The notes under the pieces were generated by a model. It was not told the DNA's origin. It did no database searches and saw nothing but the letters and a program-made list of their open reading frames with translations. From Miscanthus floridulus (lineage: Eukaryota; Streptophyta; Magnoliopsida; Poales; Poaceae), in assembly GCF_019320115.1 (NCBI RefSeq), contig NC_089591.1:54870078-54934077 (forward strand): a DNA stretch of 64,000 nucleotides, in the 5' to 3' direction. Position numbers and translations under genes: made by a program. Below, one piece after another: positions 10,245-22,473 of the stretch; position 1 is the first letter of the stretch, and every line of letters starts with the position of its first letter.

Positions 10245-13200
10245 CTATGGCGCAGCAGCACCCAAAAGGCTCTGGCAGTTGCCACTGTCCCCCCACGCTC
10301 TCTCCTTCCACATCTGCTCCACTTGATCAAAGCTCAAGCCCTTCGTCTCCGGCACATACATGGCCACGAAGATGAAGGCCAGCACCGCGATCCCGGCAAT
10401 GATCAGGAAGGTCGGGCCAGTCCCGACCAGCCCCATGATCGACAGGAACGTCTGTGCCACGATGAGGTTAGAGATCCAGTTGACAGTGGCCGACATGCCA
10501 CCGCACATTCCACGGTATGCCTCAGGGTAGATTTCCGAGTTCACAGCCCAAGGGACAGGCCCCATGCCTGGAGAGAAGAAGGCGATGTACAGAGCAAGGC
10601 CTGCCACCGCGAACCAGCCTAGCGCGCCTTGGCATGTACCATTAGCGACACTCGTGCAGAGGCTGGATGATGACTGCAGTATGAAGGCCAAGGCAAGGAT
10701 GACAAGGGAGATCACGACCCCAGACAAGCTTGTAAGGGCCAGGCGGCGGCGACCGCAACGGTCGATTAGGTAGATTCCAACAATGGTTCCAGCAGCATTC
10801 ATAGCAGCGACGATGAGGGAAAGAAGCAAGGCCAGCCTGTTGGAAGAGAAACCGGCCATCTGAACTATTGTGGGACTGTAATACATGACGGTGTTGATCC
10901 CAGTAAATTGCTGGAAGGCCTGCATGGTTTGATGAGCCTAAATTAGAAAAGGTGGCACCCAGTTGCCTGCTCGGTGCATCAACTGAATCTAGATACAGAA
11001 CTTGTAGCGAAGTGGAATATCTGCTTCACTGACAACTGAGAGAAAATAGAGCATGACTAAAACAGTAAGTCAGAGAGGCTGAACATACCTGAAGACCAGC
11101 CCCAGCAAAGAAAGCTAGCCTCAATTCTTTCGACTTGAAGACATCCAAATAGCTTCCAGTACTGTTGGACTGGAATTCATGCATGGAGGATGAAGCAAGC
11201 AGCTCCACCTCTTCCTCCAAACGATCAGAGTCGTAGATCTTCTCGAGGACAGCAATAGATTTTGCCTTCTCATCCTGGGATAAAAAACTAAGTTAAGAAT
11301 AGGATATATCATATCGAAGGAGACAATGCATAACTGGACCAAAAGGCAATAACCTTCCAGTAAAGCCAACGGGGAGATTCTGGCAGAAAAAGCATCAGCA
11401 CAAACTGTACAATGGCAGGGACAGCAGCAACACCAAGCATCCAGCGCCATGTTCCAGGAACCTGTTCCATGTAGCATGCATATTAGTAATTACCACAACA
11501 AAGTAGTACAGCTTAGGAGTCACTCCGGCGGAAGTCTCTTGATAAAAGAGGTTGGCATTCCCCTTTTCTTTTCCCTTTAACAGAAACATTTTATTTTACT
11601 TAATTATAGTGACCAGATCACATTATATATGCCACTTAAAGTGGCAAAGCATAATAGTGTCCAATATAAGAGTTCTATTCCTCTTGGCCATTGTTCTGAA
11701 ATCTTAATGTTTCACATCAAATTTCCAGTACAATAAAAACCATGCAAATCAAATTTGTCATCAATTTTAATCATAAACATGTAGGAATTCATGAACAGAG
11801 AGTGGAATAGAAAATCACTATTGTGCCAGGCTTTTGCTATTGGTCAAGAACAGTAGAGGATGAGAGCCAAGCAGTGCTAAAATGTGCATTTGACAGGAAT
11901 GCAAACCAAAGAAGCAGCTAGTTCAGTGAACACTCAAGAGCAGAAAGATCAAGCATTCCACCAACATCAAAGTTGGTACGCACCAAGCAATGCCTCTTCA
12001 GTAATACATCCATTGCTGCTGGCAGGGGAAGGCCGACTCTTGGTTCATTGACAGTAAAGAGTGTTACGCAATTAACTAGAACCAACAAGGATGTTAGAGC
12101 CATGTAAAAATATATATATGAAAAAAAAGAACACAAACTTTTCAATGTCACTGATGTTGAAAACATTTCTTATGAGATGCAGCTTTTCTTCATAGGTCTC
12201 ATGAGATTGTATGCGATGCAGTCACATTTACTAATCAAGATAGATAGATCTTTCAATTCAACTGAAACAAAACATAGTTGCTTTGAGCTTTACATATAAG
12301 ATGCAAGATCCCCTAATTTCTAGTTGTCTAAGTGAGAGGGGCTTAGGCTGAGAACAATTTCAAGGGTCCTAAGTGGAGATTGAGTATTACCTCAGTAAAG
12401 CCGAGATTGATAAGATAGGAGAAGAATTGGCCTCCGGTAATCATGAGTGCATTAGTTGACACCAAACCTCCCCTGATTTCTGAAGGAGCAGCTTCAGCAA
12501 TGTACACCGGTGCCGTGACTGATGCAACACCCACACCCAAACCAACAAGGAGCCTTCCGATAATTAGAATGTAAGGACCAGAAGCAGCGCACATGACAAG
12601 TGAGCCAAGAGCAAACATCATATCAGCAAGAAGAGTAGACTTCTTGCGACCGTATGCATCATTGATCCAACCACCCCCAGCAGCTCCAAGCATAGCTCCG
12701 ACTAAGGCCATGCTAACAATCGTTTCCTGAGGAAGAAACCAAACCCAGACACTCAGTACATGCACAGAGTGTGCCATATTGAGACAACTAGTTATCAGCA
12801 GACTAGACTGAACCTGTAAGAAGTAATTGTCCCTGACCGCTGGAAAATCATCGCGGATATACAGAAGGGCTCCAGATATGACACCTGACAAGTGAAATTT
12901 CTCAGCTACAGGTGCAAAATTATATTGGTATTTCAGTCGAATTTCATAAGCCCTAAGAAAAAGGGGCGTTGGGGAAAAAAACTCATGCAAATATTAACTT
13001 CAGTGCAAAAGTACCATTGCACAACAGCCAAAAGGAGTGCAAATTATTCTGCACGATGTCTGCTTTTCATAATGTGTTGAATTCAATGCATCAGACTCAA
13101 TCTATCATAATAACTAAAGAAAAGACTAAAGCATCAAATTCAATCGAATAATCCTAGAAAAGACTCCCTTCCATTTTTTTCATATCAGATGACCCAAAAT

Positions 13201-13470
13201 CAAGCCCTACTCCTAACCAGCCAGAAAGCTGCCATATCCTACAATTAGGACTTTAGGATTTCTAGCAAGAGGGGCCCCTGAGAGCCGCTAATGCCATCGA
13301 TTGCTCAAGCATAAGTTGTATATACCTGTATCGTAGCCAAAGAGGAATCCACCAATTCCTGCAGCGCCCGTGAGCGCAAGCACGTAGGGGTTGCTGAAGA
13401 ACTTCATGTCCCTCTTCCTCGCAGCGTTCAGGAGCCCGGAGCTCCCGGGCATGGACATGTCGATCGTCAT
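10245..13470 (-). CDS. INT1: myo-inositol transporter, INT1-like (MFS sugar porter)
   Basis: Coding exons, all with GT-AG junctions: 13470-13326, 12884-12814, 12726-12391, 11461-11354, 11274-11089 and 10919-10245. They sum to 507 codons, giving 506 aa, close to the about 509 aa of Arabidopsis INT1. The protein starts [15 protein letters not shown]; an in-frame ATG 27 bases earlier is less likely. It shows the 12-helix major facilitator pattern: [19 protein letters not shown] in helix 1, [11 protein letters not shown] in loop 2-3, [32 protein letters not shown] before the central loop, [22 protein letters not shown] in helix 7, [10 protein letters not shown] in loop 8-9, and [16 protein letters not shown] near the C terminus. 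INT1 proteins are proton/myo-inositol symporters; the Arabidopsis one exports inositol from the vacuole. The tonoplast location is inferred from family. Intron 4 (929 bp) is the longest. No frameshift or stop interrupts it, so it should be functional. Confidence 0.93.
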
Positions 13471-13789
13471 TCCGGCTCCGGCCAAGCCGAATCTCAATCA
13501 AACCACCAAAACTTCCCCCGAAATCCAATCCCCCCGCCCCGGCCCGCCCCTACTTCGCAGGGGGGCGAATCAGGCAAGCGGCCCCAAATCGCTCAAAATC
13601 CAATCTTTATCCAGCAAGATGTAAGCTCCCCAACTCCGAAATCAAAAGCAGTGGAACGGCGGAACCGCCGGCCCGAAACGAGGACACGCTGGATTATGGG
13701 AGAAAATTCTGGAACCGGCGCGGAACCAGGGTGGAGATTAGAGACTTTTGGACCGAGGAGAGACCCGTATGTGAAGCAACGACGCCCGT

Positions 13790-13797
13790 CTTAAATA
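13790..13797 (-). promoter_or_regulatory. Possible TATA box of the transporter gene
   Basis: On the minus strand this reads TATTTAAG, about 320 bases before the chosen ATG. The sequence in between is C-rich on the plus strand and has no long ORF, as expected of a 5' untranslated leader. It is position evidence only. Confidence 0.4.
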
Positions 13798-14427
13798 GGA
13801 AGATTTTGTTCATACGGCTGGGTACAGGGCAGTAGTAGGTGGGTGGACATGTGCATGTTTGACTTATAAACCGTGTTTTTTTAATTAATAAATAATATTT
13901 TTTTTTAATAAATTAGTTAACGGTATTTAAGCCATGCTTTATCGTCCGAGCGAACGGGGCAACGATCGGCCGATCGGGGGAGAGGCAAGCTTGCAAGTCT
14001 GCAATGATTTCAAGTGTCCTATGTCATCGCTCAATCAACCTGGACTTGAGAAATTGCGGTGATTTCCCTCCGTGGAAATCGGATGAGGGCAGATTGCTCA
14101 ATCAACTTCGAGCATGGTTTGCTCGTGCGTATATATGCCGGTAAAAATAGGGGTAGTGCATTAAACCGTGTAAAACTTGCGGGCACACGAGCATGCTAAA
14201 TCCTCTTCCTCACTTGCCCTTGCCTGAACCTTTCATTCGGTGGTGGTAATAATTTACTACGTAGTGAATTAGCTAAAAACATGTAGTTTCTATACCTATT
14301 AATTTCTTTAAACACTGTATATAAAAATCATAGTCCTAATAAATAGTTTCTATAGAATATTTTTTTATTCAATCACATATATTCTTTCTATATTCTCTAC
14401 CAATCACATCCCTTCATCACCTTGTTC

Positions 14428-14548
14428 GTTTGGGTTTGTTTGGCTTATAAACCATACTTTTCAGTCAACGAACAATATTTTTCTCTCACATCAAATCAGC
14501 CAAAAGTACTTTTAGCCATGGCTTATCAGTCAAACAAGCCCAAACAAA
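14428..14548. mobile_element. About 120-bp MITE
   Basis: The left end reads GTTTGGGTTTGTTTGGCTTATAA. The right end, reversed, reads GTTTGGGCTTGTTTGACTGATAAG. The interior (CAGTCAACGAACAATATTTTTCTCTCACA) resembles an abundant grass MITE. The segment at 13845-13935 is a diverged relative. No clear target duplication seen. Confidence 0.5.
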
Positions 14549-15022
14549 TTGGACGCATGTTTTGGACCTCGTGTAGACGTGGTTTCTAACTTAAACCCGA
14601 TTTTTATGATTTTTTATTTTCTCTTTTCGATAACTACTTTGCCGCATCATGAAAACATTTAAATGACAGTACAATTAATGTCAAAAATTACCGTGATCGG
14701 AGAGCGCCCTTATTGGGATGACAGTTCGTTGGTCCTCACGGCAGCTCACCTGGTACCCGTTTGTACGTGCTTTTGTCGTGTCAGGACCCAGAAGTTTCTG
14801 TGCGAAAGAAAATACTACCTGCTGGAAGTCTAGAACCATCTTGATGGACGGATGCGCCCCATTTGCCCTCGTCAGATGGCCGAGCCAGCGACGGGCAAGT
14901 GCCAGCAAGGCAGCAGCCAACCGGCACGAACGCTTCGATTGAGCCGCGTCCGACCAGCGCCGCTCTTGCCGTAGTCCTTCTTCCTTTCGTCTCGCGTCAC
15001 CGTCATCCAACCTCCTGTAGGG

Positions 15023-15115
15023 TCGTGCGCCATCGGTCATCGCCTCATCGACAGTTTGATGTGTGTTGGTTCGTGCGCCATCGGTCATCTCCTCATCGAC
15101 AGTTTGATGTGTGTT
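15023..15115. repeat. 48-bp tandem repeat, two copies
   Basis: Copies start TCGTGCGCCATCGGTCATC at 15023 and 15071; the second is slightly shortened. The unit is a multiple of three, so any ORF across it shows a 16-residue repeat. Confidence 0.75.
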
Positions 15116-18100
15116 CGCCAGTTGGCCAGCTGGCTCTAAATTGGAAGCGAGGCACTGGTATAGAAATAGAAGCGTCAGCAATCATTGGCCCCGTATCATT
15201 ATCCGTTTCAAGTATTGTCGAGTCTATTTGGACGACCTCGAAAGTGAAAGTTGTGATTGGTTTAAAGATAAATTTATAAGCTCTTTGTTTTAAATTATAG
15301 TTCTTTTTATCTTATTTCATAGCGTATATCGAATCAAAGTGATAACGAATGAGAAGATGTTTACCAGCAATCTCAAGTTCGGGCGATCATTTGTGAGATG
15401 GAGCAGATCTCTTTTTACAAAAACGGAAAAAGAACAAGAAAGATCCTATCAAGTTTTAATTTACCCCATGTGTTAGTTGAGCCCATAAATAAACCCCCAT
15501 TTCAAATAAAATAAACCTGGCAAAATTGCGATAGACTAAGCGCATTTTGTTCAAGTCAAATATTTTAGCTACAACTGCCAGTCAGACCATCCTGCAGTAA
15601 CCATTACAAGTCTAAATATATTTATATTGTTTAGACAGAAGGGCAACGATACCACTACTGGTTCCTTGGAAACTAGCAAGATGAGCAGAACAAAGTCCGT
15701 TAATGGCCTGACATCCGAGTGATAGCCCTCCCAATAAGCTAAAAGGTACAGCATACATATCCACATCAAGTGCACCATAATACTAACATAGCTCGATGTG
15801 TTAATAGCCCGACACCATCTATTTGAGAGTCCTTCCCATAAGCTCAGGGACATCATCCATATCCTCATCAAGTGCACCATGATACCAATATGGTTCAGGC
15901 ACTGGCCACCTGTCATCCAAAATATTTCTCTCCAATGTAGGTTATAGTTGTTGAATAAAATAGTTTTCAGTCACAAACAAGTGGCAATGAGAAAACAGAA
16001 CAGATATTACCTGTTTTCCTTCTCCTTATCAAGGGGATCAAGTATGGACACAGGATTAAGTCCGCTGTAATCCAATTTTTTTCAACTTAAGTTCATAGAC
16101 TGTTAACCCGACCCAGTTATAACTGACACAACAGAAAAAAAAAATACCTTTCTGATGGTAATATGAAATTATTTGATCCTTTTAAGGCATCGACAACCTT
16201 GTCCCTTGGTAGGAAAGGAGTTAGATCTCTTCCGTCATAAAAGTTCATGCCAACAAAAGTCCCATGAAAATCAATAAGAGGGCCACCAATCCCAGCCTAG
16301 TACCAAAAAAAAGGCAAATGTTACTGGAAAACTTCTAATTCCTGATATGTATGTGATTAAAGAGAGCCTGGATTCTAATGCAATTATCTAATACAGGCCA
16401 CCATGCAAAGAAAAATAAACAGTAAGAGATTCAACACACTACCTTCTTGATTTTACAAGTGGAACATCGAAGCTCTTGGCACTCAAGTTTGTGATCCTTG
16501 TAATTACGTTCACCAATTGTGCCCATCAATAGCCCATGTATAGTATCACGCCCTAGAGCAACAACCTTTTCAGATGATGACTCTTCCATTCCTTCATTAA
16601 AAATGTCTTCTGGGTGAATAGCATTGAAACCTTTCTTGAAACTGACAATAGCAATATTTTTGTGTAAGTTACACAATTCCAATGTCCCATCATGACGTTG
16701 ATTCGGTGGAAGAAACACCTCAATCTGCATTGATTAACTGAGCTCAGCCAAACATATATATAACTTAAAAGACCCAGTGTGATAGGAGCACCAACCCTCA
16801 AGTTTCCATCAATGTTGCCTTCATTATCACGACTTCTAACTAAACTGGCAGAAGTCAGGACAACAGTGCGTTTGGCTCCGCTTCCAGGCCACTTTATAAG
16901 CAACCCTGTGCAAGCAAAAGACCTCGAGTAATCATGGTTGAAAGAAGCAAGCGAGACAACTCTACGGGATAGTTTTGTTACAACTTTCTTTTCAAGTTCC
17001 ACCCAGACACGCTCCAAACGATCATTGGGCAGAGCACCAAAAGGATACCCATTCCAAGCACGCAGTTCACCAAAGCGGTCTTCAAAGTGATCAAGCAACT
17101 TCCCATTGACTGGTTAAAAAACCAAGATCAGAAGTTAATTATAAAGAAGAGAACAAGGGACATCAAAACCAAAGAACTTACATTCAAGCACAAGTGGTGG
17201 TGGCATTGGATAGCCAAAGGATCTTAGCCGGTAAATAGTTTTCATGAATCCTGATGCAACAAGGTCATTAATATTAGTACTCTGAATGACAACACATAAT
17301 ATTCTGTGGACAATGGTCAATAGGTAACATTTACAATGATGGCTTGCAAGATTATTCACACCTGAAGGGACTACGCTTGATACACCTGAGGGCAACGAAT
17401 AACCGTAGAAGTGAAGTTTTTTAGGACTGCAATAGAAAACATCGTTCTCATAAATAAAACAGTGGAACTAACAAAACAGCAAAAATAGAAGAGTATACTA
17501 ACACATGAAACAATATGGAAGGAATCAAAGTATGGAAAAAAATTAGGCAATTAGACTCATACAACTCTAAGGGATATATTTGCCCATATCATCCGAATGA
17601 GGTGTTTCATCTCTTTCTCATCTAGACAGAGTTGCTTTAAAATTAAGCACGAGCACTAATTTAGCAATAGGAGACAGCACTGATGTAGGTGACAGCACTG
17701 ATGCAGGTCTCCATCAGGTAGAGGTAACAGAAACCAATTTGTTTCACAAATTAGTGAGTGAAAACCCACAAGGCTCCAATACACCAGAAAAAAACATAAC
17801 AGATATAAATAAGCTAGCTAACCGGGGAAGACATCTCTGCCAAAAACATACTTGAGTATCTGAAACAAAAGCGTTCACAAAGTGATTTCCGTGATAGGAA
17901 CTTGGCGCATTTCCTATTCTCACCACCATCATGACAAAGATCAACGATCATCCCATGAAACCTCTCGTCATTTCCTACAAGTGGCCCTCCAAGTGCAGCC
18001 TAGAACAAAAGCAAAGTGGCACAGTTTATGAAGGAAAAGTGCATTTTACTTTGGTGCATGTAGTGATACATTAGACCAAAGACATCATAACGCAAATATT

Positions 18101-19334
18101 ATTTTCAAACTTTCCATCATGCCAAAAAAGTAAAAATAAATCAACAACTTACCTCTGTGAAACCTTGACTATCAGAAAGGAAGATGTTGGGGGATTCATT
18201 AGACAGGGACCCACGCATGGCCATTAAACTCCCAGAATTGAAGGCACGCCCAGCAGCTAATACATGACCATCAGGGTGGTCAGGTGATGCCTGAAGATCG
18301 AGATCTACAGGATCAACATCTAGGCAGTCGATGGATGTAACAATAGCAATATCTTCATCATATAGTCCCAAGAGCCCATCTTCAGTTGTATTATCAGGAA
18401 GGCGCACTTGAATCTAATGATAAAAGCAGTAGATCAGCACAGAATGGCCACAATTAGCTCGAATAAACAAACAAAAAATGGAGGACACAATGCCATATCA
18501 GCAGCACCAACCCTCAAGTTATCATTATTTCTTTTTCGATTGAATTCTCTAACCAAACATGCTAAAGTGACAAATCTTGTTAGCTCTTGTATAGCTGTCC
18601 CATGTGGTAGAGTTATGCCAGAGCATGCAAACAACATGTTTTCTTCTGCACAATGTCATGATTTAAATCATTAACAAGTGACAACAAAAATAATAAAATA
18701 CAAATTAGGAAAATTCATAAGCATACCAGCACAATCAACATCAAACAAAGCGAGACAACACTGGATCGACAGAGCTCTTGGCCACCTTTAACTTCATCAC
18801 CAAATGGTTTCTCTTTAAAGGGAATGATTGGAACTTCCCGATCGGGTAATCCGCCACTGCCAAATCGTTCCTCCTCAATAGCACATAGCTTCTTGTCAAA
18901 ATCAGCCAAAGCTGCCAGACTCGCTTGTACTGGTTAACAGATATGATACGCTAAAACTGTTAGTGTTCTATTAGAGCAATATGTGCAGCGAAAATGAAGA
19001 AGCAGCAAATTCTAAAGCAATTACTCACATTTCCAAAATCTTTTCATGCTGTGAGTCATGCGTTTTGGGCCATCACTACCACTTGAAAGCAATGATGCCT
19101 CGAGTTTCTTCCTTCTTTTTATGGCTCTCTGTTCCCTAGTCACACCTCTCGCAACCCCTCCCTTGTTTTTAAGGTCCTTTGCAGTCCTGAAGCAGAGAGT
19201 AAATGCAAAAGCTTAGTAAATCTACTTATGCCTTGTTGTGAGATTGATCATAATGCCCTAACATCTATTTGAAACCTTGCAAACTTTTATTCTCAGGTTC
19301 ACTTATAAAAAAGTAAACACTGTGTAATTTGACA

Positions 19335-19387
19335 TAGCCTACCCCAACTTGCTTGGCACTGAAAGGCTATGTTGTTGTTGTTGTTGT
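19335..19387 (+). mobile_element. 53-bp LINE/SINE tail insertion
   Basis: The insert starts TAGCCTACCCCAACTTGCTTGG and ends in a (TTG)n tail. A perfect 14-bp duplication (TGTGTAATTTGACA) flanks it at 19321-19334 and 19388-19401. Both the tail and the duplication are marks of target-primed reverse transcription. It lies in the first intron of the pseudo-protease gene. Confidence 0.8.
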
Positions 19388-19790
19388 TGTGTAATTTGAC
19401 AGGGAGAGTATAGGGAATCTCACAGCACTAGACTGGAGAAGTGTGCTCACATATAATTATTTTCTGCCCCGTGCAAAAATACCACTAAAATCCAACCCAC
19501 TCTCTCCCAACCTAGTGCTCTGTCAAGCCGTTAGCTCCTTCTTCCTACTGACCACTCAGAGCTGACAACCACCAAGCTTCTTCCTCCTCTACAGCCAGAT
19601 GGACATCGCCACCACAGCATCAGATTCCCTACTTGTATTCCCCGCACGGCGACTGTCCCCTTCCCTTACAGGCCGCATTGCCTGTGGAGGAGTGGCAGCA
19701 ACAGTGAATTGGTGTGGGCACCTTGAGAGAGCATGGAAGGGGAAGCGACACATGATTGGGGATGCAGCCATGCAGGGGAAAGGATTATAA

Positions 19791-20073
19791 GAGTAAACAG
19801 AGTAAAAGGTGGGAAAGGATCGATGACTAATATGGGCCTGTTAGTGTACAAACAATCTGGGTTTTGACGAGATGGAGTTAACAGAGTTAATGGTGGGGTA
19901 GGATCCATGGCTAATCTGGGCCGTTGGTGTACAATCTGAAGCACGGTGCTACATGAAGAAGATCTGAGTCAAATATGATGCTGTGAGTAATAAAGAATAA
20001 TGGTATGTAAGCACGGTGCTACACGCAGAAGATTTGAGTCAAATATGATGCTGTGAATAATAAAAAATAATGC
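19791..20073. repeat. Local tandem duplications in the first intron
   Basis: A 70-bp unit starting GCACGGTGCTACA occurs at 19941-20010 and 20011-20073. Before it, two diverged copies of a segment starting GAGT(A/T)AACAGAGT(A/T)AA lie at about 19791-19860 and 19873-19938. Confidence 0.7.
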
Positions 20074-20399
20074 TGTGGACGCAAAACTTCCATTTGAGTG
20101 CTATGAGAGCAATTAGGCCAAAAAAACATAAGAAGTGCTCAAACTAGCATCAAAGAACTGATTTTTTTTTTTGCATAATAAAATGTAAAAAGGCTCCAAT
20201 TTATTCAAACCCTAGTTTTGTATGGCTAATCAGCATATGATGAAAATATCAGCAGCCAGTTCCTAGCAGCTGGTCAAGACTGCCAAAAAGTATGCAAGCG
20301 GAAACAAAACTATTTGACTGGACACAGGCACGCATACATGCTACAAAGAACAGAAGTCCTAATGAAACAGGAGCCAAAGTTATGAAATGATACTTACAT

Positions 20400-21047
20400 C
20401 GCGCAACTTGTCCCCGATGAAGCAGGGGAATCGGGGATGAGATCTAGGGTTGAGGATAATTGCTTGCCGTGAGATGCGTCCCGGAAGACCCCCTCCGCGT
20501 GATGCGTCGACACCGCCGGTTTTTACAAGCCGGAGTCGCCGTCAACCGTGGCGCCTCCGCCCGTGAGACGCCGAGATGGTTTGTTTAGGGCTGGTGCTTG
20601 TGCCGCGGCGCCGCCGCTGCACGTGCGACCCGACGAGGACTTGTGCGACGCCTCCTCGCTTCTGCTTGGGTTGGAGAGGGTGGGGAATTTTATGGACCCT
20701 TTTCGGGCCTTGCCTACCTGCTGGGCTTGAGCATCTCCAGCAGTCCCCCAATTCCCATCCCCAATGAGAAAAAACTGTATTTTCGGGAAAATTTCTCGGT
20801 CCCTCAAAATCCATCCTCCAACCCCTCAAAGATGAGGGAAACCTCCCTCCCCCCAATACCAGCAGATTTTTGGCGCGAGATCCAACTGCCGGCGCCAAGG
20901 ATGAGGAAGGAGACGACGAGGAGGAGCAGTAGGCCGCGGGCGCCATGGCCGGGGACGGGGAAGAAGACCTACAGCTTGGACGCCTGGCCGGGGACGGAGC
21001 TTCTTGGCATGGCCAGGAACGACGAAGGGAACCAACGGCAGCTCGGA
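20400..21047. other. 5' flank of the pseudo-protease gene and GC-rich sequence
   Basis: The first 80 bases read leftward as a plausible 5' leader ending in GCGCGAT before the GTAAGT donor at 20391-20397. From about 20727 the sequence starts GAGCATCTCCAGCAGTCCCC, a common end of grass short transposons. ORFs here overlap on all frames and look like GC-rich noise. Confidence 0.4.
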
Positions 21048-22137
21048 GTAGGATGAAAACGGAAAGGAAATATCCCGACCCGCATCGTTTTCTTTTTTTC
21101 TTTTTTTTTTACCTGAACAAATTCGTATTTTTAGACAAAATACGAAATACGAAATACGAAATACTAAATTTGAATTCAAAATACGGAATACTAAATTTGA
21201 AATCGGATCGAATTCGGTTTAGGCTTTATTTGACCGATTTCTAGTTTGCTACATTTTATTCGGAGTGTTCCGTATTCTAAATTCGGTTTGAAACGAATTT
21301 GGTCCAGCAAGCGAAGGTCACCCTCGGGAGCTCGCCGCTGCCGCCGCTCGCAGCGCACCATCGGGAGCTCGCCCTTCCTCTTCCCCTGCCTCTACTTCCA
21401 TCCGCCGTTGCCGCGCTGCCAGCTGCCGGAGTGCCGCGCCACCACCACCCGCTCCCCTCTGCTCCGCTCCCCTTTCCCCTGCACCGCGCGCTGCCGCTGC
21501 CCTGCCCTATTTTCCACGGGTGCGGGGCTAACCTGGTGGCGGGAGGAGCACCGGCGGCGGCTAATGCGCCGGCGAAGACCACGGCGTCAGCCTTGGGGCA
21601 AATCGACGGCGGGTGGAGCACCGGCGGCGGCGTGACGCGTCTGATGCGCCGGTGGAGACCACGGCGGCAGGCGGGGCGCAGCATCGACGGCGTCCGCCGG
21701 CGGGAGGTGGGGGTGCGGGGCCGAAGGTGGAGGGCAGAGGACCGGAGGTGGGGGCGCGGGTGATGGCCTGGACGCTGCCCGAGAGAGAAGGAGAGAGAGG
21801 CCGATCGGATAAGGAGAGAGGAGGGGGAAAGAAAAGAAGGGGAGAAGGAAAGAAAAATAAAAAAGGAAAGAAAAAAGAAAAGAAAAATGAAGAGAAAAAA
21901 GAAATATAAGGGCATTGAAGGAATTTTCTCCTGCTTTTAGTGCTGCTGGTCGTATTGAATTTTCGCATACCGACCGTGTTCGACATAATTCCGCTCCAAT
22001 GGGTTCGTTTCCGAAATTCTAGATATTTCGTAAGTTCGTGTCCGGCTTGTCCGCTTTCGCTTTCGCTTTCGTATTTCAAATGTAAAAGTAGAAAATGGTT
22101 GAGTTTTTCGACCGAGTTCGACCGTTTTCATCCTTAC
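21048..22137. mobile_element. Non-autonomous hAT-like element, about 1.1 kb
   Basis: Inverted ends: TAGGATGAAAACGG at 21050 and, reversed, TAAGGATGAAAACGG at the right. This end sequence recurs in grass elements that I associate with hAT. Inside is an AT-rich stretch with short repeats of ATACGAA, then a GC-rich block (21300-21780), then a purine-rich low-complexity run (21780-21910). I could not find an 8-bp duplication, so the boundaries are approximate. Long ORFs within the GC-rich block run on both strands and are not credible genes. Confidence 0.5.
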
Positions 22138-22473
22138 TAGCAGCGGCGGACGCGTGGAGCTCGCGGTGCGGCGTCAATGGGCGTGGCGCCTTGCCGGAGA
22201 CGCCTACGTGCGTGGGCCACGGACAACAGCGGGGTGTGCGGAGCATGCCGATGGAGCTCACGTCCGCAGCGAGGCCAGCAGGGCGGTGCGAGGCAACGTG
22301 TTCGGCGTAGAGGACAGACGGCTGGTGCTGGCGTGGGGGTCCGTGTTCCGCAACCGCTGACAAGCTCCTTCCTAGCCCGACCTACACTACAGCCGCGGCC
22401 GTGGCCTGATGCATCTGCTCTACAACCAAGGCGCGCGAGACCCAGATCGGCTATGTGTCTTCACAAGCACATT
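22138..22473. other. GC-rich sequence, no gene recognised
   Basis: Overlapping ORFs in several frames with no domain I recognise. Confidence 0.4.

Larger units (their letters stand above)
13830..15560. other. Intergenic with small repeats
   Basis: No gene recognised. It contains AT-rich MITE-like segments (13845-13935 and 14428-14548) and a 48-bp tandem repeat (15023-15115). A 166-codon minus-strand ORF at 14681-15181 spans that repeat but has no known domain. Confidence 0.5.
15819..20399 (-). pseudogene. Trypsin-like pseudo-protease, duplicated domain, possibly decayed
   Basis: Exons I can place with GT-AG: 20398-20399 (first two bases of the start codon), 19186-19029, 18929-18727, 18645-18512, 18413-18153, 17999-17852, 17426-17362, 17250-17182, 17109-16796, 16724-16443, 16296-16148, 16064-16011 and 15909-15819 (stop TAG). 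The protein starts MTAKDLKNKGGVARGV, with a basic segment TREQRAIKRRKKLEA. Two protease-like units follow. Each is three exons with phase-0 boundaries: (1) FACSGITL / EDIAIVTS / AALGGPLVGNDERFHGMIVD and (2) FACTGLLIKW, VVLTSASLVRS / KNIAIVSFKKG / AGIGGPLIDFHGTFVGM. These match the trypsin/HtrA fold, but the GNSGGP serine is Leu or Ile and the TAAH histidine is Ser in unit 2. I remember similar non-catalytic proteins in rice. Two problems: the frame of exon 18929-18727 changes near 18775, and the 17999-17852 to 17426-17362 join is out of phase. It is either a pseudogene or a gene with an exon I missed. Confidence 0.6.

Noticed and set aside
20542..21056. Overlapping ORFs near 20.6-21.0 kb
   Set aside because: Both strands are open in several frames because of GC bias; none shows conserved sequence.
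21277..21915. 212-codon minus-strand ORF with hydrophobic start
   Set aside because: The hydrophobic part is the reverse of a purine-rich low-complexity run inside a transposon.
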